Shown piece by piece: positions 1-7,661 of a stretch of DNA of 7,941 nucleotides. Position 1 is the stretch's first letter, and every line of letters starts with the position of its first letter. Source of the DNA: Bacteroidales bacterium. GTDB lineage: Bacteria; Bacteroidota; Bacteroidia; Bacteroidales; ML635J-15. Made by a program: the position numbers and the translations under genes. The notes below the pieces were generated by a model. That model saw only the letters and a list, made by a program, of their open reading frames with translations. It had not been told where the DNA came from and made no database searches. The stretch is from NCBI GenBank assembly GCA_028696755.1, contig JAQVGK010000147.1, positions 1-7,941 of the forward strand, given 5' to 3'.

Positions 1-1366
1 ATGTTTTTTGCGGCTCGCGGAAACTAAGTGCCTGACTAGCAGCAAAAAGTTCGATTGCTAAAATTCTTTCAACATTTGCAACAACGCGTAAAAGTTTTGT
101 TGCTGCGTTTGCTCCCATACTTACATGATCTTCTTGCTCGTTGCTCGAAGAAATTGAGTCAACACTTGCAGGTGTGCAAAGCTGTTTGTTCTGACTTACA
201 ATTGATGCTGCGGTATATTGAGGAATCATAAAACCACTGTTCAATCCTGGATTAGCAACAAGAAATGGAGGCAAGCCACGCTCACCACTAATTAATCTGT
301 AAACCCTACGCTCGGAGATGCTTCCAATCTCGGCAATCGCAATCGCAAGAAAATCCATTACCAATGCCAATGGCTGTCCGTGAAAATTACCACCGCTCAA
401 AATCAAATCCTCATCCGGAAAAACTGTAGGATTATCAGTAACGGAGTTCATCTCGGTTTCGACAACCGATTTAACATAGTTAAGTGTATCTTTTGATGCA
501 CCATGAACTTGAGGGACACAGCGGAACGAATAAGGATCCTGAACATGCTTTTTCTCCTGAGCAATTATCTCTGAACCATCAAGTAAAGCTCGAATATTTT
601 TGGCTGTTTCAAGCTGACCATTATGAGGACGAATTGTATGCAAACACTCGGTAAAAGGATCAATTCTTCCATTGTACCCTTCGAGCGACAAAGCTGCAAT
701 TTTATCCGAATTCAGCATAATTTTCTCGGCACGCCACACAGCAGTTACAGCATGAGAAAGCATAAACTGAGTTCCATTCATTAAAGCCAAGCCCTCTTTA
801 GATTTTAATTTAAGAGGTTTAAGATTTAACGAATCAAGAACTTTTTCTGTGCTTTGCTTTACTGATTTATAATACACATCTCCCATTCCTATCAATGCCA
901 AAGTCATGTGCGCCAGCGGAGCAAGATCGCCCGAGGCGCCTAGTGAGCCCAGTTGATAAACCACCGGAATGATATCGTTATTGTAAAAATAAACCAAACG
1001 CTCAACAGTTTCGATGCAAACAGCCGATTTACCATAAGATAAAGCCTGAATTTTTAGCAACATCATAAGTTTTACAATTTTGCTATCAACCTCATCACCC
1101 ATACCACAAGCGTGAGACATAACAAGATTAGTTTGTAGTTGCTCTAATTCATTGTCAGCAATCGAGGTATTGCACAAAGAGCCAAAACCAGTATTTATTC
1201 CATAGATTGGTTTATCGTGTGTTTTAATTTTATTGTCGAGATAATTTCGACATGAGATAATATTGTTTTTTGCCTCGTCTGACAATTCGATTTTGTGTGA
1301 ATTGAGAAATATATCGTTTAACTGTGATAAACTTAAATGCGCACTATTAATATAATGTACCTTCAT
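1..1366 (-). CDS. hutH: Histidine ammonia-lyase (histidase), C-terminus cut by window edge
   Basis: My translation gives 455 uninterrupted codons from ATG at 1366 to the left edge; family members are about 500 residues, so roughly 40-50 C-terminal residues are missing. The enzyme deaminates L-histidine to urocanate and ammonia, the first step of histidine catabolism, in the cytoplasm. Visible marks: the active-site loop YGINTGFG (residues 55-62), SHACG (84-88, the His typical of histidases), the self-cyclising Ala-Ser-Gly of the MIO cofactor in GSLGASGDLAPLAH (ASG at 144-146), NGT (198-200), QDPYSFRCVPQVHG (276-289), GGNFHGQP (325-332) and EQEDHVSMG (410-418), whose Glu favours histidase over phenylalanine or tyrosine lyase. 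The start is firm: an in-frame stop lies two codons upstream. No Shine-Dalgarno is seen. No hutU, hutI or ftcD is in the window; partners could lie beyond the left edge. Confidence 0.95.
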   Translation of the reverse strand, partial: MKVHYINSAHLSLSQLNDIFLNSHKIELSDEAKNNIISCRNYLDNKIKTHDKPIYGINTGFGSLCNTSIADNELEQLQTNLVMSHACGMGDEVDSKIVKLMMLLKIQALSYGKSAVCIETVERLVYFYNNDIIPVVYQLGSLGASGDLAPLAHMTLALIGMGDVYYKSVKQSTEKVLDSLNLKPLKLKSKEGLALMNGTQFMLSHAVTAVWRAEKIMLNSDKIAALSLEGYNGRIDPFTECLHTIRPHNGQLETAKNIRALLDGSEIIAQEKKHVQDPYSFRCVPQVHGASKDTLNYVKSVVETEMNSVTDNPTVFPDEDLILSGGNFHGQPLALVMDFLAIAIAEIGSISERRVYRLISGERGLPPFLVANPGLNSGFMIPQYTAASIVSQNKQLCTPASVDSISSSNEQEDHVSMGANAATKLLRVVANVERILAIELFAASQALSFREPQKT

Positions 1367-1402
1367 AACTTAAAATTTAAAAAATAATAAATGAAAATTT
1401 GC

Positions 1403-1453
1403 GCGGAGGATTCCGCAGTAGCAATCTTAGGCAATAAACAATGCCTTGCGATT
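1403..1453 (-). promoter_or_regulatory. Two hairpins in the probable hutH leader
   Basis: On the minus strand, between the putative promoter and the hutH ATG, two stems can be drawn. The first pairs AGGCA (1446-1442) with TGCCT (1433-1429) around an 8-base loop, and a small internal loop separates this from a further AATC/GATT pairing (1453-1450 with 1426-1423). The second pairs GCGGA (1416-1412) with TCCGC (1407-1403) around the tetraloop ATCC. A U-rich stretch follows the second stem towards the ATG. This could be an attenuator-like leader, or a remnant of an interspersed palindromic repeat. The pairing is seen; any function is inference. Confidence 0.35.
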
Positions 1454-1502
1454 AAGTAAAATCAAATAACTAATTATCCAGATCATGTAATGATAATTTT
1501 TG

Positions 1503-1533
1503 CAAAAATACGAAAATATTGTTTACATCACAA
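1503..1533 (-). promoter_or_regulatory. Probable hutH promoter (Bacteroidota type)
   Basis: Read on the minus strand, TTG (1533-1531) is followed after 20 bases by TATTTTTG (1510-1503), matching the Bacteroidota -33/-7 pattern TTTG-N19-21-TAnnTTTG except for the first T of the -33 box (ATTG here). It would start transcription near 1498 and give a leader of about 130 bases before the hutH ATG. The long leader leaves room for another promoter nearer the gene, but I saw none. Confidence 0.45.
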
Positions 1534-1575
1534 TTTCAAAATTTGAATTTCTAATGTCCCGAAAAACTGAGAATG

Positions 1576-1677
1576 GACTTGTCGCTCACTTACTTCGACG
1601 CCATTTCGACACTTCGGTAAACTCAGTGCAGGCAAGCTCAATGCATCGCGCTCAGCACAAGTCGTTCGTTCCAAGTC
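1576..1677. repeat. REP-like interspersed repeat patch
   Basis: The stretch is richer in G and C than its surroundings. It contains ACTTCGGTAAACTCAGT (1611-1627), which shares the ACTTCGG...CTCAGT frame with the inverted repeat after cca (3859-3923). Three spaced copies of a CTCA-led motif follow: CTCAGTGCA at 1622, CTCAATGCA at 1637 and CTCAGCACA at 1651. GACTTGT (1576-1582) is inverted as ACAAGTC (1657-1663). From memory, strings of this kind are scattered between genes in many Bacteroidota genomes, but I could not count copies here. Confidence 0.5.
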
Positions 1678-1689
1678 TTTTCATTAAAC

Positions 1690-1754
1690 GCGAATTGACG
1701 AATTTTGCTGACGCCTTACAATGATATATGCGTCTGTAAAATTCGTCAATTCGC
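1690..1754. repeat. Long inverted repeat / hairpin
   Basis: GCGAATTGACGAATTTT (1690-1706) is exactly reverse-complementary to 1738-1754, giving 17 perfect base pairs. The stem continues inward through a G-T pair (1707/1737), a C-G pair and one T-T mismatch into GACGC/GCGTC (1710-1714 with 1730-1734). The result is a 25-position stem around a 15-base loop. There is no T tract on either side, so it does not look like an intrinsic terminator. A repeat-family palindrome or the end of a small non-autonomous element are possible readings. Confidence 0.7.
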
Positions 1755-1926
1755 TTCGCGGAACTTCGGTTAGCGATAAGTTCTTATAAAGCGGCAGCAA
1801 AAATGCTTAAGTTAATAAAGTTTTATAAATACGACTGAATTTAGTTTATTTTCGCATAGTAAAAGCCCCTGATAATAAGCCAGTTACAATAATCGGTAAT
1901 TGGAAGATACAAGACCATAACCATAC

Positions 1927-1983
1927 AAATAAAAGAACCCGAAAGAATCGTTATCATGAGCACTACGATAAGATTCCTTCAGG
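1927..1983 (-). terminator. Intrinsic terminator of the thioredoxin gene
   Basis: About 28 bases after the thioredoxin stop, the minus strand folds into a stem of 14 pairs (1980-1967 with 1955-1941) with one bulged base, an 11-base loop and two more C-G pairs beyond a mismatch. A T-rich tail, TTCTTTTATTTG, follows directly. One position is a G-U pair when read as minus-strand RNA but an A-C mismatch on the other strand, which fits minus-strand transcription. Confidence 0.75.
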
Positions 1984-2011
1984 CTCTAAAACCAAAAACC
2001 ACTAAAACAAA

Positions 2012-2371
2012 TTATTTTTTAATTCCAAATATATCAGCAAATGCATTTACAAAAGCATCTTTTGGAAGTGCGCCTGCTGCCATCTGAGGCTGTGCGCCAA
2101 CCGGAATAAAAAGTAAAGACGGAATACTACGGATTCCAAAAACTGAAGCCAGTTCCTGCTGATCTTCTGTGTCGATTTTGTAAACATCAACAAGACCTTT
2201 ATACTCTTCACTTAACTGCTCAATCACAGGAGCAACCATTTTGCACGGACCACACCAATCGGCATAAAAGTCAATAATTGCAGGTCTTTCGCCCTTGTAT
2301 TTCCACTCTGTTTCCTTTTCGTAATCGAAAATTTTCTCGATAAATGTTTCTTTTGTAAGATGTTCTGCCAT
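2012..2371 (-). CDS. trxA: Thioredoxin
   Basis: The 119-residue product is a small cytoplasmic dithiol oxidoreductase that would reduce protein disulfides and be recharged by thioredoxin reductase. The fold is clear: buried Asp in IIDFYADWCGPCK (residues 32-44, redox Cys40 and Cys43 in the classical WCGPC site), the cis-proline in RSIPSLLF (Pro84), and GALP near the end (100-103). There is no signal peptide. Residues 1-28 form a longer, charged N-terminal region (EKETEWKYKGE) than in E. coli thioredoxin, as I recall from Bacteroidales homologues. It stands alone: a terminator follows it, and the divergent cca gene begins 64 bases upstream. No canonical promoter is visible in that gap on the minus strand. 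Confidence 0.95.
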   Translation of the reverse strand: MAEHLTKETFIEKIFDYEKETEWKYKGERPAIIDFYADWCGPCKMVAPVIEQLSEEYKGLVDVYKIDTEDQQELASVFGIRSIPSLLFIPVGAQPQMAAGALPKDAFVNAFADIFGIKK

Positions 2372-2399
2372 TTTTAAATTCTTTTAAATATTTTTGCAA

Positions 2400-2430
2400 T
2401 TGTTTTTAAAACAGAAAAAATAAATTTTTG
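2400..2430 (+). promoter_or_regulatory. Possible cca promoter
   Basis: TTG (2400-2402) and AATTTTTG (2423-2430) are 20 bases apart, one mismatch from the Bacteroidota -7 consensus TAnnTTTG. Transcription would then start near 2436, at the TTG assigned as the start codon, so the message would be almost leaderless. AT-rich sequence makes chance matches likely. Confidence 0.3.
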
Positions 2431-2435
2431 TTCAG

Positions 2436-3854
2436 TTGACAAAAAAAAATGAAAATATTTCACATCTTCTAACTCACAAGATATTTGAGATTATTAGAGA
2501 TTTGCCTCAATCTGCCAATACAGAGGTTTATGTGATTGGTGGTTTTGTTCGCGACAAACTTCTTGCACGAGAAGGCAACAAAGATATCGACATTGTTGTA
2601 AGAGGCAATGGAATTGACTTTGCGCGGATGCTCGCAGCACATGTTGGAGTGAAAAAAGTGAGCATTTTCAAAACTTATGGAACAGCAATGTTTAATTATG
2701 AAGATACTGAGCTTGAATTTGTTGGTGCCCGTAAAGAATCTTACAATTTCGACAGTCGCAATCCTATTGTTGAAGAAGGAAGCATCGAAGATGATCAAAA
2801 GCGTCGTGATTTTACTATTAATGCCCTAGCAATTAGTTTGAATAAGGAAACTTTTGGCGAGCTCACCGATCCTTTTGATGGATTAGAAGATTTACATTAT
2901 CGAACTATAAGAACACCTCTCGATCCTGACATAACGTTTTCTGACGATCCGCTAAGAATGCTCAGAGCGATAAGATTTGCATCACAACTCGATTTTAGAA
3001 TTGATGATAAATGTTTTGCTGCTATAAAATCAAATAAAGATAGAATCAATATTATTACCGCAGAGAGAATACACATAGAGCTTAACAAAATTCTGATGAG
3101 CAAACAGCCTTCAATAGGCTTTAAGCTTTTATTTGATTCAGGCTTACTCGAAATAATATTTCCCGAATTATACAATTTGTCTGGTGTTGCAACTCAAACA
3201 GGGGTTAGTCATAAAGATAATTTTCTTCACACCATTCAGGTTGTTGATAATATTGCCAAATTCACCGATGATTTATGGTTACGATGGGCTGCATTGCTTC
3301 ACGACATTGCCAAACCACGAACAAAAAGGTTTATCGATGGCATCGGCTGGACGTTTTACTCTCACAATTTTGTTGGGGCAAAGATGGTTCCCGAAATCTT
3401 TAACAGATTAAAATTACCATTGAACGAAAAGATGAAATTTGTTCAGAAAATGGTAGAGTTGCACATGCGACCTATTTCGCTGGTTGAGGAGATTGTTACC
3501 GACTCAGCTGTACGTCGCCTGATTGTTGATGCAGGTGAAGACATTGACTCTCTCATGACCTTGTGCGAAGCAGATATAACATCTAAAAACGAGAAAAAAG
3601 TTGCTCAATTTCTCGAGAACTTTAAGCTCGTGCGCAAAAAAATTGTAGAAGTCGAAGAAAGAGATTCGCTGCGCAACTTCCAACCACCCGTTAGCGGCGA
3701 AGAAATTATGCAACATTTCGGTATCGAACCATGCAAAACCGTTGGCGACATCAAAAATGCAATAAAAGAAGCCATCCTCGAAGGCGAAATTCCAAACGAT
3801 AAAGAAAAAGCCTGGGAATATATGATTAACAAGGGAAAAGAGTTGGGATTGTAG
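2436..3854 (+). CDS. cca: CCA tRNA nucleotidyltransferase / poly(A) polymerase family protein with HD domain
   Basis: The 472-residue product probably adds or repairs the 3' CCA end of tRNAs. The class II nucleotidyltransferase head shows GGFVRD (35-40), the metal-binding pair KDIDIVV (Asp50, Asp52) and [10 protein letters not shown] (123-132). The neck shows [12 protein letters not shown] (171-182) and [11 protein letters not shown] (210-220). An HD phosphohydrolase domain follows, with likely metal ligands His265, His289-Asp290 (LLHDIAKP), His310 and Asp379. The length fits Bacteroidota members. The sequence alone does not separate CCA addition from poly(A) polymerase activity, but no competing gene is visible here. 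The only available start in frame is TTG at 2436, because a stop lies at 2421-2423 and the first in-frame ATG is past the catalytic motifs; this start is doubtful (see findings). It converges on alaS. Confidence 0.88.
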   Translation: MTKKNENISHLLTHKIFEIIRDLPQSANTEVYVIGGFVRDKLLAREGNKDIDIVVRGNGIDFARMLAAHVGVKKVSIFKTYGTAMFNYEDTELEFVGARKESYNFDSRNPIVEEGSIEDDQKRRDFTINALAISLNKETFGELTDPFDGLEDLHYRTIRTPLDPDITFSDDPLRMLRAIRFASQLDFRIDDKCFAAIKSNKDRINIITAERIHIELNKILMSKQPSIGFKLLFDSGLLEIIFPELYNLSGVATQTGVSHKDNFLHTIQVVDNIAKFTDDLWLRWAALLHDIAKPRTKRFIDGIGWTFYSHNFVGAKMVPEIFNRLKLPLNEKMKFVQKMVELHMRPISLVEEIVTDSAVRRLIVDAGEDIDSLMTLCEADITSKNEKKVAQFLENFKLVRKKIVEVEERDSLRNFQPPVSGEEIMQHFGIEPCKTVGDIKNAIKEAILEGEIPNDKEKAWEYMINKGKELGL

Positions 3855-3858
3855 TATC

Positions 3859-3923
3859 GGTGACTTCGGCTCCGCTCAGTCACCTGGCATTATGCAAGGT
3901 GGCTGAGCGGAGCCGAAGCAACC
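3859..3923. repeat. Two-armed inverted repeat (REPIN-like) between convergent genes
   Basis: Two 26-base arms (3859-3884 and 3898-3923) are reverse complements at 23 of 26 positions, with a perfect central 16 bases (CTTCGGCTCCGCTCAG and its complement) and a 13-base spacer. Each arm also has inverted ends of its own (GGTGACT/AGTCACC in the left arm, a near match in the right), so the element is a doublet of small palindromes. It fills almost all of the 72 bases between the stops of cca and alaS. It could end transcription from both sides, but neither side has a T tract. From memory, this CTGAGCGGAGCCGAAG-type core recurs between genes across Bacteroidota. Confidence 0.8.
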
Positions 3924-3926
3924 GCT

Positions 3927-6557
3927 TTACAGTACAACCTTCAAAATCTCATTCTTGCCAAACTCCACAGCATCTTTTATTCCATCGGGATTTTTACCGC
4001 CTGCAGTTGCAACAAATGGCTGTCCGCCGCCGCCACCTTGGATTAGTTTTGCTGTTTCGCGAATAAGGTTGCCGGCATGGAGTTGTTTTTCTTTTGTAAG
4101 ATCTTCGGAAAATGCAATTGCTAAATATGGTTTTTCATCAATTACAGCACCTAGAACACATGCAAAAGATTTTACCTCGGCACGAATTTGAGAGCAAATT
4201 TCCTTTAAATCGTTTGCATCAGAAATGTCAACAATCGAGAAAATCATATTAATATCTCCTGAGCATTGTGCATTGTTAAGCAATTCTCGTTTAACTTCTT
4301 TTAATCCTGCAATGCGGAAAACCTCAAGGTTCTTTTTAAGTTGTGAATTTTCGTTAACGACATTCTCAACTGCTCCAAATAAATCTTTTGGGTTGTTAAA
4401 CAAACCAGCAATTGATGAAAGAGTATCAAACTCGCTAAATATTAACTGCTCGGCAACATTTCCGGTTACTGCTTCGATACGGCGAATTCCAGCAGCAATT
4501 GCTCCTTCGCTAATAATTTTGAAAAATCCAATTTGCCCTGTACTTTCAACATGTGTTCCGCCACAAAGCTCAACCGAATCGCCAAATTTGATAACGCGAA
4601 CAAATTCTCCGTATTTCTCGCCAAACAATGCCATTGCTCCCATTTTTTGAGCATCGGCAACAGACATATTTCTGTTTTCGTTTCGATTACTGTTTAGTCG
4701 AATATTTCTATTTACTTCCTTTTCGACCTCACGAATTTCTTCGGCAGTGAGCTTATTAAAATGTGCAAAGTCGAAACGCAATTTCTCGGGATCGACCAAT
4801 GAGCCTTTCTGCTCAACATGTGTTCCAAGCACTTTGCGTAATGCCGAATGCAATAAATGTGTAGCAGAGTGATTATTTGCAGTAGATGAGCGTTTTTCCT
4901 CATCAACCTTTGCATCAAAAATAGCTTCCGGATTTTCGGGCAACTGATTCGAGATGTGAATAACTAAGTTGTGCTCCTTAATTGTGTTTAGAATTTCTAT
5001 TTTCTGATTTATATCGCTTATGCTTCCGCTGTCGCCAACTTGACCGCCAGACTCGGCATAAAATGGAGTTTTATCAAAAACAAGATGATAAAAGCTTCCA
5101 GACTTCTGCTGTACCTTGCGATACTTTGTGATTTTTACCTCACATTCTAAAGTATCGTAACCAACAAACTCTACATTATCGTTCTCGGCAAGAATAGTCC
5201 AATCGTCGGTATCTATTTCGGCGGCGTTGCGAGCACGTTCCTTTTGTTGTTGCATTTCTTTATCAAAACCTTCGGTATCAACTGTAAAACCATTCTCGCG
5301 GGCAATAAGTTCGGTTAGATCGAGTGGGAATCCAAAAGTATCGTACAAAATAAATGCTTCCTTACCTCCAATTTGAGTTTTTCCGGCAGCTTTAAGTTTA
5401 GATGTTTCGGTTTCGAGCAATCTAATTCCTTTTTCGAGAGTACGCAAGAAAACAGTTTCTTCTTCTTTAATTACTTTCTCGATAAGCTGACGTTGCGAAA
5501 CAAGCTCGGGGAATGATTCTCCCATTAGGCCAGACAGTGGTGCAACAAGTTTATAAATAAATGCCTCTTTTAAATCGAGGAATGAATAAGCATAACGAAC
5601 AGCACGACGCAAAATTCTGCGAATTACGTAACCAGCTTTGTTGTTTGATGGTAACTGACCATCGGCAATAGCAAAAGACACTGCTCGTAAGTGATCAGAT
5701 ATCACTCTGAGAGCTATATCTGTTTTTAAATCTTCACCATAATTTTTACCTGATATTGCAGAGATTTCTTTTATGATTGTTTGAAAAACATCTGTGTCGT
5801 AATTGGATTTCTTGCCTTGTAAAACAGCACATAATCTTTCGAAGCCCATTCCAGTATCAACATGTTTAGCAGGAAGTTGCTCGAGCGAACCATCAGCTTT
5901 GCGGTTAAATTGAATAAAAACAAGATTCCAGATTTCGATTACTTGAGGATGATCGTTGTTTACAAGAGATTTTCCATCAACAGCCTTGCGCTCGGCATCG
6001 TCGCGAATGTCAACATGAATTTCTGAACATGGTCCGCAAGGTCCCATATCTCCCATTTCCCAGAAATTATCTTTTTTAGAACCGTAGATTATTCTGTCGG
6101 CATCAACAAGTTTCTTCCACAAGTCTTCGGCTTCGGTATCAACTGGCATATTTTCGGCCTTATCGCCACCAAAAACAGTAACATAAAGTCTATCCTTGTC
6201 GATTTTATAAACCTCGGTTAATAATTCCCATGCAAATTCGATGGCTTCGGCTTTAAAATAATCACCAAACGACCAGTTACCAAGCATTTCGAACATTGTG
6301 TGATGATAAGTATCATGTCCTACATCCTCGAGGTCGTTATGTTTTCCCGACACTCGTAAACATTTTTGCGAATTGGCTACTCGAAGTGCGTCAGGTTTGC
6401 GACTTCCGAGGAAAATATCCTTAAACTGATTCATTCCGGCATTTGTAAACATCAGTGTTGGATCATTTTTAATAACCATTGTATCGCTCGGAACAATTTT
6501 ATGGCCTTTCTTCTCAAAAAACTCTTTAAACTGTAATCTTATCTGTTTCGAATCCAT
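3927..6557 (-). CDS. alaS: Alanyl-tRNA synthetase
   Basis: The 876-residue product is full length for the family and charges tRNA(Ala) with alanine in the cytoplasm. The class II catalytic domain shows motif 1 around [17 protein letters not shown] (31-47), motif 2 around [18 protein letters not shown] (85-102) and motif 3 at [11 protein letters not shown] (309-319). AESGGQVGD (501-509) begins the editing region, whose zinc site for clearing Ser- and Gly-tRNA(Ala) is intact: HSATH (His563, His567) and CGGTH (Cys665, His669). The C-Ala domain ends with the glycine-rich GGGGGQP (841-847). The start ATG sits just before the conserved opening ([18 protein letters not shown]). The gene is a single unit: it converges with cca across the palindromic repeat and diverges from the M23 peptidase across a 120-base gap. 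I see no truncation, fusion or missing catalytic residue. Confidence 0.98.
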   Translation of the reverse strand: MDSKQIRLQFKEFFEKKGHKIVPSDTMVIKNDPTLMFTNAGMNQFKDIFLGSRKPDALRVANSQKCLRVSGKHNDLEDVGHDTYHHTMFEMLGNWSFGDYFKAEAIEFAWELLTEVYKIDKDRLYVTVFGGDKAENMPVDTEAEDLWKKLVDADRIIYGSKKDNFWEMGDMGPCGPCSEIHVDIRDDAERKAVDGKSLVNNDHPQVIEIWNLVFIQFNRKADGSLEQLPAKHVDTGMGFERLCAVLQGKKSNYDTDVFQTIIKEISAISGKNYGEDLKTDIALRVISDHLRAVSFAIADGQLPSNNKAGYVIRRILRRAVRYAYSFLDLKEAFIYKLVAPLSGLMGESFPELVSQRQLIEKVIKEEETVFLRTLEKGIRLLETETSKLKAAGKTQIGGKEAFILYDTFGFPLDLTELIARENGFTVDTEGFDKEMQQQKERARNAAEIDTDDWTILAENDNVEFVGYDTLECEVKITKYRKVQQKSGSFYHLVFDKTPFYAESGGQVGDSGSISDINQKIEILNTIKEHNLVIHISNQLPENPEAIFDAKVDEEKRSSTANNHSATHLLHSALRKVLGTHVEQKGSLVDPEKLRFDFAHFNKLTAEEIREVEKEVNRNIRLNSNRNENRNMSVADAQKMGAMALFGEKYGEFVRVIKFGDSVELCGGTHVESTGQIGFFKIISEGAIAAGIRRIEAVTGNVAEQLIFSEFDTLSSIAGLFNNPKDLFGAVENVVNENSQLKKNLEVFRIAGLKEVKRELLNNAQCSGDINMIFSIVDISDANDLKEICSQIRAEVKSFACVLGAVIDEKPYLAIAFSEDLTKEKQLHAGNLIRETAKLIQGGGGGQPFVATAGGKNPDGIKDAVEFGKNEILKVVL

Positions 6558-6605
6558 GTAAATATGTCTAAATCTGTTAGTTACGTATATTATCTAAAAT
6601 TTCGG

Positions 6606-6636
6606 TTTGCAAATTTAGATTAAATTCTTAATTTTG
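6606..6636 (+). promoter_or_regulatory. Canonical Bacteroidota promoter of the M23 peptidase gene
   Basis: TTTG (6606-6609), 19 bases, then TAATTTTG (6629-6636) is an exact match to the housekeeping consensus TTTG-N19-21-TAnnTTTG. Transcription would begin near 6642 and leave a leader of about 35 bases before the ATG at 6678. It is the best promoter match in the window. Confidence 0.75.
6610..6617 (-). promoter_or_regulatory. Possible -7 box of the alaS promoter
   Basis: Read on the minus strand, 6617-6610 is TAAATTTG, an exact TAnnTTTG match, about 53 bases before the alaS ATG. No TTTG or TTG lies 19-21 bases further upstream, so the -33 half is missing. It directly abuts the -33 box of the plus-strand promoter. 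Confidence 0.35.
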
Positions 6637-6677
6637 CCGTCCGTTTTATCCTTAAATAAGGTAAAATATTTTGAAAA

Positions 6678-7661
6678 ATGAAGATTTTTAAGTCAAAATA
6701 TAAATTTAACCCCGATACCCTCCAGTACGAGAAGATTAAATTCAGTTTTAAAAGATTTCTCTTGCGCCTTGTTCCACACTCGATTGCATCTGCAACTTTC
6801 GGAACAGTATTGATGGTTTTATACATTCTGATTTTTGAATCTCCAGAGGAAAAATTTCTACGTCAGGAAAACAAGTTTCTGAAAGAAAATCTTACTGAGA
6901 TTAAAACCAGAATGGAGACAAACGATAGCATTTTGAACGAAATTGCTAAACGAGATAATTACATTTACAGAACTACTTTTCAACAGGATACAATCCCAAA
7001 CACAATACGCAACGCAGGTGTTGGTGGTGGAGAAAGATACAAGCATCTCGAAGGCTTTGAAAGTACTGATATTGTTAAAGACGTTGCAAAGAAACTAGAT
7101 CAGCTCGAAAACAAAATCAAAGTTCAGTCACAATCTTATAGTGTGATTATTAATGAGCTTAAGAAGAAAGAGAAATTATTTAAATCGTTACCTGTTTTGC
7201 AACCAATCCATGTAAACGAACTTACTAGAATTGGTTCATTTTACGGATATCGCCCACATCCAATACTCGGTGTTGTTCATATGCACCATGGATTAGATTT
7301 AGTTGCGCCACAGGGAACTCCAGTTTATGCTTCGGGTGATGGAAAAGTTGCTGATGTTGAAAGAAACAATACTGGCAGCGGTTATGGAAATTCTGTATTG
7401 ATTGACCATGGTGTAAACGGATTGAGTTCGAGATATGCTCACCTACACACTATCGACGTTAAACCTGATCAAAAAGTAAAACGCGGTGAGAAAATCGGAA
7501 CTGTCGGATCAACAGGATTATCAACTGCCCCGCACTTACATTACGAAATAATGATTTACGGATCAACAATCAATCCGTTAAGATATATGATTACCCCAAC
7601 CGCTTCAGAATATGAACAACTTATTAACGGGACGCAATATCCCGGTGTTACATTCGACTAA
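6678..7661 (+). CDS. Membrane-anchored M23 family metallopeptidase (LytM/peptidoglycan hydrolase type)
   Basis: The 327-residue product is probably an envelope endopeptidase cutting peptidoglycan cross-links, or a LytM-type regulator of such enzymes. A cytoplasmic basic N-terminus (residues 1-35) is followed by one membrane segment (about 38-54), a coiled-coil-prone stretch (about 57-92, with a second near 133-165), and the M23 domain (about 180-302). Its zinc and catalytic residues are present: MHHGLD (His203, Asp207), YAHLH (His255) and APHLHYE (His286, His288), so it should be active. The opening KYKFNPDTLQYEK and the segment RNAGVGGGERYKHLEG recall a standard Bacteroidota family with this layout. 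The start is firm because an in-frame TGA lies two codons upstream. A canonical promoter precedes it. Its last codons overlap the next reading frame, suggesting coupled translation. Confidence 0.93.
   Translation: MKIFKSKYKFNPDTLQYEKIKFSFKRFLLRLVPHSIASATFGTVLMVLYILIFESPEEKFLRQENKFLKENLTEIKTRMETNDSILNEIAKRDNYIYRTTFQQDTIPNTIRNAGVGGGERYKHLEGFESTDIVKDVAKKLDQLENKIKVQSQSYSVIINELKKKEKLFKSLPVLQPIHVNELTRIGSFYGYRPHPILGVVHMHHGLDLVAPQGTPVYASGDGKVADVERNNTGSGYGNSVLIDHGVNGLSSRYAHLHTIDVKPDQKVKRGEKIGTVGSTGLSTAPHLHYEIMIYGSTINPLRYMITPTASEYEQLINGTQYPGVTFD

Larger units (their letters stand above)
1367..2011. other. 645-base region without a convincing gene
   Basis: This gap separates the start of hutH from the end of the thioredoxin gene, both on the minus strand. 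It contains, from left to right, a structured leader and probable promoter for hutH, REP-like repeat sequence (about 1576-1677), a long perfect-core hairpin (1690-1754), a small inverted repeat (GAACTT at 1761-1766 with AAGTTC at 1778-1783), an AT-rich stretch with a weak 8-bp stem (1880-1887 with 1896-1903), and the thioredoxin terminator. Open frames here (74 codons plus strand from 1500; 38 codons minus strand from 1957) look accidental. Confidence 0.75.

Noticed and set aside
1500..1724. 74-codon open frame on the plus strand
   Set aside because: It runs through the REP-like patch and into the left arm of the long hairpin. Its composition reflects the repeats, and it has no promoter, family feature or conserved motif.
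1690..1754. Intrinsic terminator
   Set aside because: No T tract follows on either strand, and no gene ends close enough on either side.
1690..1760. Integron attC site
   Set aside because: The stem is long and nearly perfect, but I do not see the conserved GTTRRRY/RYYYAAC core sites at its ends, and no integrase or cassette genes are present.
1841..1957. 38-codon minus-strand frame after thioredoxin (hydrophobic, starts MITILSGSF)
   Set aside because: Its ATG starts inside the thioredoxin terminator hairpin, there is no promoter of its own, and hydrophobicity is expected in T-rich DNA.
1367..2011. tRNA or other RNA gene in the long gap
   Set aside because: I looked for a cloverleaf with a TTC-type T loop and acceptor pairing and found none; the strong stems are explained by repeats and the terminator.
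3605..4066. Short frames at the cca/alaS junction containing AERSRS- or TERSRS-type peptides
   Set aside because: These peptides are the translation of the palindromic repeat core; the frames lie antisense to or overlap two well-supported genes.
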